A stretch of 64,000 nt of DNA. Origin: Rhodamnia argentea (lineage: Eukaryota; Streptophyta; Magnoliopsida; Myrtales; Myrtaceae). The notes below the pieces were generated by a model. It was not told the DNA's origin. It saw nothing but the letters and a program-made list of their open reading frames with translations, and searched no databases. The stretch's first letter is position 1. Each line of letters opens with the position of its first letter. The stretch covers positions 24,693,015 through 24,757,014 of the forward strand of contig NC_063157.1 of the NCBI RefSeq assembly GCF_020921035.1. The letters are read 5' to 3'. Positions 46,495 to 58,000 of this stretch are shown one piece after another. Both the position numbers and the translations under genes were made by a program.

Positions 46495-47580
46495 CTAAGG
46501 ATAGAATCTAGGAAAAATTTCAAGTAAGAATCCGAATTGCTCTCATTTTCTCAAATAAGGACAAAATGAATATTATTTCAAATAATGACCTCAATTGGCA
46601 TAGCATGTTTCAATTAAGGGCCTAAAGTGGCAATAGAGTTTCAGAAAAGGGCATGATCTATAAGGCATTTTCGTTATTTCTCCATTTTATTATTATTTTT
46701 AAATTAAAAAACAGCCATGCAGGCGGGGCCGCTAGCCCACTGCTAATGTGAGGTCGGCGGGATGATCGCCGCCTCGATGAGGGCCTACTTGCCCTTGCCA
46801 AAATCGGGAGAGTTGGGGAGGGCCAGTGACCCCCGCACATATTCGAGAGAGGGCTTGACCTCCCACTGTTCCCCCCACCCCTCGGCAGTAGGTAGGGGTG
46901 TCAATGGGCCGGGTCGGGCCAAGTCTTGACTTGGCCCGAAACTTAACAGTGTTAAGTCCGACCCGGCGAAACCCTCTTCGGGTCGGGTCAGGTCGGTTTT
47001 TTTTTATAATCAAAATCACTTGACATGTCCGTCGAATGAAAGAATATAAAAAATAAAAATGAAAATAAGATAAATTAAAAAGAAAACGTGGGCGAAAAAA
47101 AAATCGGAATTGAGCCGGCTCGACCCGGTTCGATCCTAACAGTACCAAGCCGGCCCGAAAGGCTTGAAAATTAGGGTGAATTTTCTAGCCAGGCCGGGTC
47201 GGGTCGGGTAGGGTCGGGTCGGGTCTGCCCGGGCTTTTTTGACACTCCTAGCGGTAGGGTGGTGGCCACATGCTAGAAGGCTGCTCCCGCCTCTATGTGC
47301 ATTTTTTTTTAAGAAACAAAAAAAGAAAAAGTCTAATAAAAAAGAAAAAAATCAAATAAAGGAAAAAGACAAAAATGCCCTTGAAATTGAGTCTTTTTTT
47401 AAGATTTTATCGTCACCTCAAGCCCTTATTTGAAATAAGATTCACTTGGGATCTTGTTTTAGAAAATAAAGGCACTTCAAGTCCTTATTTGAAATAAAAT
47501 TCACTTGGGCCATTATTTGAGAAAATGAGAGCACTTCAAACCCTTATTTGAAAATTTCTCTAGAGTTTATCCAATTTAGG
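46495..47580. mobile_element. Long-TIR element interrupted by a hAT-like MITE
   Basis: Outer inverted repeats of more than 50 bp: the left side has GGATAGAATCTAGGAAAAAT ... TGCTCTCATTTTCTCAAATA; the reverse complement of the right side has GGATAAACTCTAGAGAAATT ... TGCTCTCATTTTCTCAAATA. Next to the right end the unit GCACTTCAA(A/G)(C/T)CCTTATTTGAAAT is repeated. A 358-bp MITE sits inside. The target duplication is not resolved. No intact gene inside. Confidence 0.65.
46893..47250. mobile_element. hAT-like MITE with GGGTC repeats, nested
   Basis: Ends TAGGGGTGTCAATGGGCCGG and, as reverse complement of the right end, TAGGAGTGTCAAAAAAGCCC. Eight-base flanks GCAGTAGG (46885-46892) and GCGGTAGG (47251-47258) match 7 of 8, as expected for a hAT target duplication. 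GGGTC repeats lie near both ends, dense at 47190-47224. No transposase. Confidence 0.82.
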
Positions 47581-47685
47581 GGATGGATTGGCATATTTAG
47601 CGCATCTCTTTTGATAGGATTGACACGTCGATTTATGCAATATTAATATTTTTTTAAATAAAAGGACATCTAGAGTGCAAATATT

Positions 47686-48301
47686 TGTGTACGGCGTTCG
47701 CTTTGTTGTTAATTTTTTTTTTTTTTGGATCACTTAAGTACTAATTTTTTTGAAGAATGGTTATTCAGTGTTAACTCCGATGAGTATCGTCGGAAAGCAT
47801 ACGCGGCATCTACATGGCTCGTCGGAGAATCCTAGTTTGCAAAAAAAAAAAAAATAATAATAAAAAAATTCATGTAATATTAAAAAAGTAAAAATAAACT
47901 AAAAAACTAAAAGAATAAAGAAAAGTTAAAGCTGCAGCGATGAGGGAGCCCTCGTCGTTGCCGCTTTAACTTTTATTTTGATTTTTTAAAGTTATTTTTC
48001 TATTTAATTTTAATTTTTTTAAAAAAAATTAACTTAAATTTTTGTTTAAAAGTCCGCCTGACGTTTACATGGACTGAATTTTTTAAAAAAAAATTGCCAT
48101 GTGAAGTGTGAACTGACTTTAAAAAAAAAATCCACATAATATTAAGAAATTAATAAAAAAAAGTTACATGTACTATTTGGCCGAAATTGTCACTTAAATT
48201 ATCATTTTTTTGTCGGAATTGACACTTAAGTAATCGTCTTTCTTCGATTTGACACTTAAGTAATTCAAAAAAAAATATTGACACTAAAGTGAGTACCATA
48301 C
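47686..48301. mobile_element. Foldback MULE-like element, same family as 39054-40233
   Basis: Left end TGTGTACGGCGTTCGCTTTG; the reverse complement of the right end is GTATGGTACTCACTTTAGTG followed by TCAATATTTTT. The centre holds a palindrome (GCAGCGATGAGGG / CCCTCGTCGTTGCCGC near 47935-47965). Flanks GCAAATATT (47677-47685) and ATAAATATT (48302-48310) match 7 of 9. There is no captured gene, only AT-rich arms. Confidence 0.65.
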
Positions 48302-48310
48302 ATAAATATT

Positions 48311-48646
48311 GGTACTTCGGGCGTCTCGTCACCGCAACTTCAAATTTTTTATATATATTTTTTAAAATTTATTTTTTTGTTTAATTTTAATTTTTTTTAA
48401 ATTAACTCAATTTTTAGTTTAAAAGTCCCTGTGGCGTCCACATGGCTGGAATTTTTTTTTTAAAATTTCCACGTGGACTGACTTAAAAAAAAATCCACAT
48501 AATATTAAGAAATTAATAAAAAATGTCACGTGTAAAATGATCGTTTTTTTGCCGGAATTGGCACTTAAGTGATTTCTTTTTTCAGATTTGGTACTTAAGT
48601 AATAAAAAAAAAATTGACACTAAAGTGAGCGTCATACATAAATATT
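48311..48646. repeat. Tandem second copy of the right half of the preceding element
   Basis: Repeats in the same orientation the words TTTAAAAGTCC, CCACATAATATTAAGAAATT, CACTTAAGT and GACACTAAAGTGAG, and again ends in CATAC followed by ATAAATATT. The flanking 9-mer was thus copied with the half element, pointing to tandem duplication after insertion rather than a second insertion. Confidence 0.65.
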
Positions 48647-49371
48647 AACACTCCGGATATCCTTTTGTGATTTTGTTTTGGTCGAATAATAGTTGACATT
48701 CACTTAATCCAATCACATTCAAAAGTCCAAATCACAAGCTTCTAATCTTTCTTTCTCTCTCAACCTAAGAGGGTACTTCTATCAATACGACAGCTCTTGA
48801 GGGACACAACCTGCTTTGAAAAGAGACCTTATTCAATTTTAAGGTGTTGCGATTTCAAAAGTCGTATTATCAAATATATGAATTATGATATTTTACAACA
48901 AAAAAAAACGTGCAATAAAAAAGCGGCCTTACCCAACTTATTTCATCTTGTATATATGAAAATCACAAGGAAAATAACATGCAATTTGATTTGTCTAGTA
49001 ACTTCGACAGATCAATTGGCTCAAGGCACAAAAAAGACGTTGTAAAAACACAGGGGTATATACAATTTGAACCCTACAATTGGGGTCAATTCGAATAACT
49101 CAAAAGTTTAGGGGTGAAAACCACAATTTACAATTCATACCACCTTTCCGTTAAAAAACAAACGAAAACGATCGACATTCTGCCGCCGAGCGCCACCGAC
49201 CGAAACCCTAAATTCTGCAAGAATATTCAGTTCTTGAGTTCTTGCTCTTTCACAGTCTGCGATCCACGTAATTACAATTTGCAATTTGCCATCGCCATCA
49301 ACAGCTCTCTCTCTCTCCCTCTTCACTAGGCTTAGGTCAAGATTAGGGCTCACTGATCGCGAGCGAGAAAC
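48647..49371. other. Spacer and promoter of the zinc-knuckle gene
   Basis: Nothing recognisable until the telo box (49203-49211) and CT tract just upstream of the start. Confidence 0.5.
49203..49211 (+). promoter_or_regulatory. Telo box upstream of the zinc-knuckle gene
   Basis: AAACCCTAA on the sense strand, about 160 bases before the ATG. A short CT run (49305-49318) follows, the same pairing as at OEP61 and TOUSLED. Confidence 0.6.
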
Positions 49372-52300
49372 ATGGGGAGGAGAGAGAAGCCGAAGGCGAA
49401 GCTCGACAAAGGAGACGGCGCTGAACACGAGCCGAAGTCCGCGGCGCCGCTCAGCAGCAGCGACGACGACGAGGAAGCGAACGAAGATCTGAGCCTGAAA
49501 ATCGTCGAGAAAGCGCTCTCGGTGCGCGCCGCGAAGCTCGCTTCCACTCCGCCGAGCGTCGTCGTGTCGGAGGACGATAATAAAGCTGGTGGCAGTGTCG
49601 TCGTTTTGCAGAAGAACAATGTGATTAAGGAGGAGAAGGTGAGGAAGAAGGACCGGAAGAAGAAGAAGAGTAAGGGCCGAGAAAATCCGGAAGCAACCGT
49701 GAGTTCTGTCTTTTTTCGTTTCTCTAATTACTCAATTTATTTCCTGTTTGCATACTAGCTCTTCATAGGAAGTCGTTGGGGGCATTGAGAAGGTGTCGTC
49801 AATCTTCGTCAATCAAGAGAAAAGAAAGGCCTTCAATTGTTGTGTACTTCAGTCCTTCTCGTTGAGCTGGTTTTCCATGAACTTTCGAAAGCTTAAATGC
49901 GACAAATGTATGGAATATCCCAGCAATTTATCTACTTGGCTTCTATTGTAATTTACAGTATATCTCTCGTACTGGGTTTTTGAGATTAACCATAGATGTG
50001 GAGCAGTAGGGTGATATTGTGCAGAGAGTGTGAGTAGATGTGGAGCAGTCGGGTGATATTGCGCAGAGAGTGGTGAGTATGGTGGACCATGGCAGTCATG
50101 TGATATTGTGCACAGAGTAGTGAGTGTGGTGGACTTTTATTTTCTTTAGCAGGTTATTGATGTAGATGAGGAAGAGAAGGAGGAGGTTGTGAACGTGACA
50201 GAGGTACTGGAATCAGTGAATGCAGAGAAGATTGAGATAGCAGATAATATCGTCCTGCGAAAGCTTCTTGTGAGTCCAAATATTTGCTCTTGGCCGATTA
50301 TATAATGCTGCACAAGTTACATACGGTGGCTTTTGGGCATTTGTCTTATATATTTCCTGTCAGCGCGGCCCGAGGTACTTTGACCCTCCAGACAGTAGCT
50401 GGGGAACTTGCTACAACTGCGGCGCTGAAGGTCATACAGCGGTTAATTGTACATCCCAAAGGCGGAGAAGACCATGCTTCGTGTGTGGGAGTCTAGAACA
50501 CAATGCAAAACAATGCACAGAGGTTTGGAATGATATGAATTTCAACCTACGTTTGCATGTTTTATTTTTTGATTGGTTTTTTAGATTATTTATGTCGAGT
50601 AAACTTACCACAGACTGCAGTCTATTATGTTAATTTGTTTCCACAAACATTGTGCCATTTTATGTATTTGGAAGCATGTTAGTAGCTTAAACTAGATTCA
50701 CTGTGATAAATTATTTGAATTAAGTTGTTGTATTTACGTATGACTCCTAATATATCATGTGTCACCACCCTCAACCTCAGTACCTCGCGTCTCTTTCCTA
50801 AAGTGCTTTTATTTTTGTTGTGTATGAATTATTTTGCAATTTTCTTTTTGTGTAGGCACAAAATTGCTTTATTTGCAAAAAAAGTGGTCATCGTGCAAAG
50901 GATTGTCCAGAGAAGCATAGGGCTGACTCTCAAACTATTAAAATATGCTTGAGATGTGGACATTCTGGGCATGATATGTTCTCTTGCGGGAATAGCTACT
51001 CTGTTGATGATCTTAAGGTCTCTCTCTAAATGATGTCAGTGTATTTGTTTTTGAGAGTTTTAATTGGTTCTTTAAATTGCTTTTTCATGTTTAATTCACT
51101 CAGGAGATTCAGTGTTACATCTGCAAGGAGTTTGGCCATTTATGCTGTGTGGATTCTATTGATACTGATCCTTGTGAAGTTTCCTGTTACAAATGTGGTC
51201 GTCTCGGTCATACTGGTTTAGTAAGTCTTACCATTCTTGTGATTCTTTGGTTGTGTTTTTGCCATCCATGCTGACATGTTTGTGATGTTATCATATGATC
51301 CCACTTCGTTAAGCCATTACGATCAAACTTTGGTTGTGATGTGTGATTTGCCGACTGTTGAGGTGATGGATGCATTTTTCTGGTTAGCCAAAATCTAATG
51401 ATGACTTCCGTGTTCTTACTGAAGTTGTCTTTATTTGATAGCCCTGTGTAATTAACGGAACTTGATATTTTGTTGAGTTAGGTGTGCCAGTGAAGATATA
51501 TAGCATCTTTGCAAGAGTAACTGTCAAAATTGCTTGAGTTTTTTTGTTGTTGTTGTGATACCATTGAGACTTTAAGATGCAAGGTGAAGAATCCTGTTTT
51601 TTATTATGGTGTCTCATATAACACGATCGATCAATGGAGCATCGTGTTGATCTAAGAAATTTTGAATGAGTAATATTACCTTGATAATAAGTGTGGATAT
51701 GGTAGAAATATATGAGTGTCGAGGATCAAATAATGTATCTGCTGACATCATTTATGTCATCACTGATATAAGGATTTTGTTAAAGAGTGCCCCATAAGTA
51801 ACCAATAATCACTGAGGTGGTTGGCCAAGTTGGCCAGGCTTTCTCACATGTGGTTTAGAACCCCCTTCCTCAGAAGTTCGAATGCATTGGCCACCCCACT
51901 ATTTCAAAAAATCCTAATTTGTCTGAATCAAAGGTTTGGGTTGGGTGCTAGGTATAGGGTTCACTCTGGCTTTGCTCCTACTTACATTTGGTGGTGCGAC
52001 GGTGACAGGCTTGCTGAAAATGAGTAGTAGTTATAGCTCAAATAGTGTATTGCTATCAAGCGTGTGCAACTCTCGAGGAACGCCCAAACGCCAGTGCTAG
52101 TTGCCCCTCCCGCACTTATTCTCCATCTTTCATAAAAATATATGAAAATGTACAATTTTAAATGTGCTGGCTTGTTGGTAATGAATAAATTGAAATGGAG
52201 CATTTCCTTATTAAGCATATGTAAGTCCTTATACTAATTGGGTAGGGCATTACACGGATCTCTTTACTTACATGAAATACTCTTAAAGAGTTTCACATGA

Positions 52301-53241
52301 ACCAGAAACCGTTCTTTTAGAAATGTCCCTTTGCATAGTATTACCGGGTTGCTGTCCCCTTTCTGAGCAGGTTTTTCTTATTTCATTGGAACAGGCCTGC
52401 TCAAAAGTTCGCGGTGATACCACGGGGGAATTAACGCCTAGCTCATGCTATAAATGTGGTCAGGAAGGCCACTTTGCCCGGGAGTGTAAAAATTCAACCA
52501 AGGTTGAAATTACACCTAGTTTGTGCTACAAATGTGGTGAAGATGGTCACTTTGCCCGGGAATGTAGGAATTCAACCACATATGAAGCAGCACCTAGTTC
52601 ATGCTACAAATGTGGCAAAGACGGACACTTTGCACGGGAGTGTAACAATTCAACCAAGGTATCGGGTTATATTAAATGGGTGATTATCGATGTCACTATT
52701 TAAGTGATGCCCTTTGAGGAGTGCTTTATTACTCGTGAATGTCAATTCTGATGAAATTGACCTGCAGGTACGCAAGAGGAACCACGAGTTATCAAGACTG
52801 ACTATGAGATTTCAGAGAGAAGATGATGACTACATGGGCTTCAACTCTGCACCTAACATAAACCAAAATTCTGGTAAAATGAAAAAATTCAAGCATGAAG
52901 ATAGGGGCCTTAGAACACCTCCCCAATTGAAACGTAGGGGTGGCTGGATCACAGAGGATCTAGGAGACATTCCGCCCAACGAGTTCACAAAAAGCCCGAG
53001 ATCTCCTGCAATGCCATCACGTAAGGGTCACATATCTGGCTCCAAATCATCTAATAAGTCACATATGGTGCAATATGGCTCCTATGGCAGCTCCAGATCT
53101 CAAGGATCAGGGCAGAGATCTTCGGTGCGGTATGGGTCCTATGGCAACTCCAGATCACAAGGATCAGGGCAGAGATTTTCTGCTTCGAGGTTTGGGAACT
53201 CCAGATATGATGGGACTAGGAGAAACTATGATTGGTGGTAG
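49372..53241 (+). CDS. Multi-CCHC zinc-knuckle protein, ZCCHC7/Air-like
   Basis: Exons 49372..49698, 50153..50269, 50364..50522, 50856..51017, 51104..51220, 52395..52658 and 52768..53241 encode 539 residues. The N-terminus is charged with KKDRKKKKSK. From about residue 164 to 380 come eight clear CX2CX4HX4C knuckles: CYNCGAEGHTAVNC, CFVCGSLEHNAKQC, CFICKKSGHRAKDC, CLRCGHSGHDMFSC, CYKCGRLGHTGLAC, then three nearly identical GHFAREC units. One imperfect CYICKEFGH unit lies between the fourth and fifth. The C-terminus is Ser/Gly/Arg-rich with a repeated GSYG(S/N)SRSQGSGQR. The layout resembles RNA-binding ZCCHC7/Air1/2 proteins of the nuclear TRAMP exosome cofactor; that role is inference. Exon 2 has a tandem TTTAGCAG acceptor. 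Intron 5 (1.2 kb) contains a SINE-like sequence. Confidence 0.9.
51795..52030 (+). mobile_element. tRNA-derived SINE-like sequence in an intron
   Basis: An RNA polymerase III A box TGGCCAAGTTGG (51822-51833) fits the TRGCNNARYNGG consensus at every position. AGTTCGAATGC (51875-51885) fits the B box at 9 of 11, at normal tRNA spacing. The rest of the sequence does not fold as an intact tRNA by eye. It lies in sense orientation in intron 5 of the zinc-knuckle gene. Element ends are estimated. Confidence 0.55.
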
Positions 53242-55075
53242 GAAGCTTCTTTTACTTGCATGAGTAACCATTCAAAGCAGATGAAAGGAGAAACTTACTG
53301 AAAACAAGTTTCTTATTGAGGCCGTCTTCTACATTCTTGTATCTTGCAAGTATAAATTACGAGGTCAGTGCACATTCTTTAAGATTTGTTGCTTGTTACT
53401 GTCTACTGAATTACAATTGAAGATTATCTTTCGTTTGGGCCTTTTGGTGCAGGAGAATACTGTGAAGCAACCTTTCCTTTAGGTGTCCTCAATGTTGTAC
53501 ATCACAAACGAAGAATTTCTTGGACTCTTGCTTTAGAGTTATTTTTCTCAAATTCACCCCTTCAAATAATTATAATTCGATTTTCTTCATTCTACTGGAA
53601 TTAAGAAACACCATTTATTCAGGCTCCCAGTATTGTATCCGATATCTTTCTCCAGTAGTTTTTATCTATAGTAGTCTTCGGGCCTCTGAAATGATCAGCA
53701 CGTGTAGATAAAACTTCAACTGGTTTTGTTGTTAATGGAAAAAGGCAAAACAGGAATTAAGAAACAACGGTTGAGTACACGCTCAGGAAATTGGCGAGGC
53801 GGCAATTTCTTCCTCAATGGTCCTGCGCTCCTGGAAGTTCTCCCCTTATTTGCGATCTCTGCATAGTTGTTGATGCTGGACAAATGAGATGGTGTCGGAA
53901 GATATGAACGGCGAAGGTGGATCTCCTATTTGAGCATTGGAGGACATGTTTAGCCGAGTCTTCACTAAATTTCGCGGTGGCGGCAGGATAGCGCCTGCAA
54001 AGACAGAATCGAGAATGTAGTCCTTCTCTTGCTCTGAGAAAAAGCTTCAGGTATTTTCTGCCAGGGTTATCTTCTTCTGCGAGGGGAGTCTCTATACTCC
54101 AAAAGGGCAGAGATTCTGATGGCTTGTGTTCCCCCAGGATCTTGCCATACCCTCTCATTGTCGGAAACATAAGCAAATCCTCAAAAAAAAAAAAAAAGGT
54201 CCAAAAGCAAATCCTCTTCACTGTTTTCAATTTGTTAGATCATTTCGTTCTGGGGTTCTCCAAGTCTCTCGTTTAGACATGGAGTCCATGCAAAAATGCA
54301 AGTGGGGTGCAGTGGGCAAATTTCACATCCCAAAAACACAAGTCTGCAAACACAAATATGGCAAGGCAGTAAAGAGCTTCTTCAGTCACTGTTTCTGGGT
54401 GTCTATCAGATTTCATACGTCATCTTAAAAAGGAATGTCATTACATGCATCCGTGGTATGTGAGCCCGACGCGAAACGAGCTGATTTTCGATTAAGGCGG
54501 CCTAAACTTGCCAGACCCGTCAAATTCATTCACAAGCACCCAACGCTCCCCCGCGCTCTCTCTCTCTCTCATGACCAAACATGCCAGGACAGATTTTGAA
54601 TTCTATGTTCCCTTTTGCCTGAAAGTACACTTGCACTACATATCTCCAGAACATCTGCAAAACCCATCTCTCTCTCTCTCTCTCAATTTATCTGATTTGA
54701 TTTGTAGTCTCATCCTCCATAAATCTCCTCTCTAAACAAACCCAAAATCTCCGGAGACAATACAAAACCCTAACTCCCCCCCCTCTCTCTCCCTCTGTGA
54801 ATTTGTTTGGGACTACCTTCCTAACCCTTTGTTCGGTTTTTTGGGCCATGCAATTATGCGTTAACCTCAGACACCACCCCAAAGGACAGACAAGAGAGGC
54901 CACGGCCACCGAAAGCACCGCCATTCTAGGGTTTTGGATCCGATCATGAGTCGCGCTAGGTCAGGAACACGGTGTCCTGCTCGTCCGACTGGAAATGCTC
55001 TGTGATCGGACCCCGCGCATTCATGTGCGGCGAGTGAGCTTCCTTCCGTGAAGAATTTCCGTGCTTTCCGGCGCA
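53242..55075. other. 3' flank of the zinc-knuckle gene and TOUSLED promoter/leader
   Basis: A minus-strand frame at 53814-54230 matches no family known to me and is not called. From 54500 on, several CT runs (54557-54570, 54668-54684, 54780-54800) and a telo box mark the TOUSLED leader. Confidence 0.5.
54765..54773 (+). promoter_or_regulatory. Telo box in the TOUSLED leader
   Basis: AAACCCTAA followed by a C-rich CT run, about 300 bases before the ATG. Telo boxes are typical of plant genes expressed in cycling cells. Confidence 0.6.
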
Positions 55076-58000
55076 ATGTCGGACGACATGCTGTTGCATC
55101 TCTCTTCCAATTCGTCCAACCAGTCGGACCAGTCCACCAAGTTCGCGAAGCTCGAGGCTCGCTTGGTGGGGAAGGCCTCCTCGGCCGTCGCTTCGAGCTT
55201 GCCGCAGCAGCCCCAAGCTCGGTCCTTGGTTTCTTCAGCTTCGAAATTCACGAACGATTTAGCTGGGCAGTCGAGTTCCAGCGACTCTGATGATGATGTG
55301 AGCTCCTTTGACTTCATTTTTCTGTTGTTTAGGAGACCAACATCGGCAATGGCTTTAATGATCTTGCCTCCTGTGCTAAATAAATGATCATTGTGCTCAG
55401 CATTGCAAATTATTTCGTTGAAAAGCGATCCTTCTGTCCTTGTGAAGGTTGCTTCTGATTATCACTGAACTCTTAGGTAGTTAGGCAGTTCTCATTTTGT
55501 CGAAAATTGGTTGTAGATCATACTCGGTTTAGTTGAGTTTCTCGTCAATAATGATTGGTCGATGCATTACGCTCCTACGATGAACACGTTATAAGGGTAT
55601 GGTTGGTGTGATTTCCCAATTCTCTGCTAATGTTGATTCAGACACGTGTTTATAAGAATATGTGAAATTAAATGGGGACAATCTCTTGCTTGGTTATTGT
55701 CTATATTTTTTGGCCATAAAAGGGGTCTAATTATGGAAACATTGCGAAACATATGATCATTTGCAACTATTCTTGAGGCTCTTTGGTAAGGTGGTTTTGC
55801 AGTTTTCCAGTGGTAATTATTCTACAGAAATTTTTGGTCATTTATTCTCATCTTCGATGGTTTGAGCGAGTATGAAACTTGATCAAATAGATAAACTCAT
55901 TTAAGACATTAGATTTTATCACTCCCTAGAAAGGAAAATGCATTTGTCAATTAGGAATTAACTATAAGTTGGTCTGAGGAGAAGCGCCCAATACCGTGCT
56001 CCTCTATAAAGGTACCTGGGTATGCCCTGTGGAAAGGTTAGTATGGTTTTTTCAGGTATAACTATTCTTTCTGTTGAAGATGGTATTCCTTGGACATGGA
56101 ACAATGAATAGAGTATGTTGAAACCAACGCGATGATTTTGCTAATTGCTCAGTATTTATCATGGCATGGGCTAGTGTAGTGGCCACTAATGTTGATGTGT
56201 CTGCTTGTATAACTAGTGCGTGCTTGTCTGCCACATCATTTTGTTAGAAATTTCACATGCTTGTTTTGCATTTTGAGAAATCTACATGGATTTTCAAAGC
56301 ATGCTGATAGTTTTATATGAAGTGACATTCATGGGACTGCTACTGCTATCTCATCTTTTTTGGTCGGTTAAGTGGGCCTTTGATTCAATTTTGAAGTGAT
56401 TTGTCAGCCTGAATATAGAATTACCCTTTGGTTTTACTCAACAACATCTTTCAATTTCCTTCTCATGCCAGATTGCAGGGGAGTTTCTTATACAAGCTAA
56501 CACTCAGAAGCGGCAAAAGGTTCAAGTGGATGATAGTTTAACTTTTTCAGAACCTGTTGAGGTAGGGCCTTGTCCATTAATGAAATTATTGAATCTTGAA
56601 TGTAAATCATTTTCTTCTATCAAAACTTAAGTCGCATTGTTCTGCTTTTACTCCCTTGCCTTTGTGTAGAAGTTTGGTTTTCTTTGCTTTTTCTCTTTTG
56701 GTGGTTATGTTGGTTCCACTCACCGAAAAGCAGATCGCTTTTATGGGACTTATTTGTGGACAAAGAAAGCTAATGGTTTGGGAATTATGACTCAGGCAGT
56801 TGATGGTTTGGCAAAGATGGTAGAAACTCTGGAAACCAAGGTTAATTTTGATGTCAGTAGGAAAAAACATGGTCGCGGTAGGTCACAATCTGGAAGGGGC
56901 CGTGGGTCCAAAGCTAATGATCAAATGAGATCACAAATCTCTGCATCAACGAGTTCACCGCTTAATGGACAGCTTGAGAACTCGTATCATAAGGTATGGT
57001 TTCAACCTCTTATTGTCACGTGCCTTGCAATTAGCACTCTCTAGCATTTCCATAGAATGCATAAAGCGTGAACTGGTGTTCATTGAAGTGGGTACTTTCT
57101 CGTGAGCACACATGACATGATTGTTGTTGCACACTTGCTAAGCTTCGGTGCATGTGAACTGCCTCTGTAAGAATAAACAATCAAGCAACTTATGATGATT
57201 ATTTACATTCAAGTTCAACCTACTGAATGGAAAAGGAGACAAATGTGGATTATCCTCTCCACCGTTATAAACCAATGTCATGATGTGGATCGCACTTAGC
57301 TATAATTGGAGATGTGCGTAAATGTGTTTTTGTTATCCAAATGTCTACGATAGAGTATGGTTTATCCATGTTAGCTACTTCTGTTGAAGTTTAATGGCAT
57401 GAAGGTTTGGTTGAACAATTTCAAACAGAAAGTTCAAGGACCCAGAGGAACAAAAACAAAACTTCAGTGATGTCATTGAATATCGAATGAAAGGTTATTG
57501 ATTACACCTATTAGCAAAGAAATGTCAATGTTAATGTCATGTGGATGGTGAATTGGACATAGTGTTGCATGTGTAGATTGTGAGAGGGCTTCACTTAAAA
57601 TGTGTTTTAATTAGTGACTCTATTCCAAGGAATTACTTTAGTCCATGCTGTTGTCTTTTCTGCATTTTTCTAATTGGTCTAAGCTTTAAAAGGACCTTGG
57701 TGGTCTTTTAGAGCCTGGCAATTTTTCCTTAAAACACATTTTAAATGATCTCAAAGCCAATAAATTCCTTTTCTGGTAAGTGCATGTTTAAGTAGCATGA
57801 CAGGTCAATAGTGCAAAAATTGCCCATTTTCTAGATTGTATTAATTGCATGCTTGCTCATCTGCTTTAATTGCTTATCCTTAGACTTAAATATGAGTTGT
57901 GCCTTTCCGTTATGGTCAAATTGACTCTATTGAGGTGTAAGAGAAATCTTGTGTGAGTTTTAAAGGAGAACATCAAGATAAGTGGAGAGTGAGCATTAGA

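Noticed and set aside
51822..51885. A functional tRNA gene
   Set aside because: A and B boxes are present but I could not form a cloverleaf with a matching acceptor stem, so a SINE is more likely.
53814..54230. Minus-strand frame of 138 codons between the zinc-knuckle gene and TSL
   Set aside because: No conserved family, starts with a translated poly-T stretch, and has no splice support.
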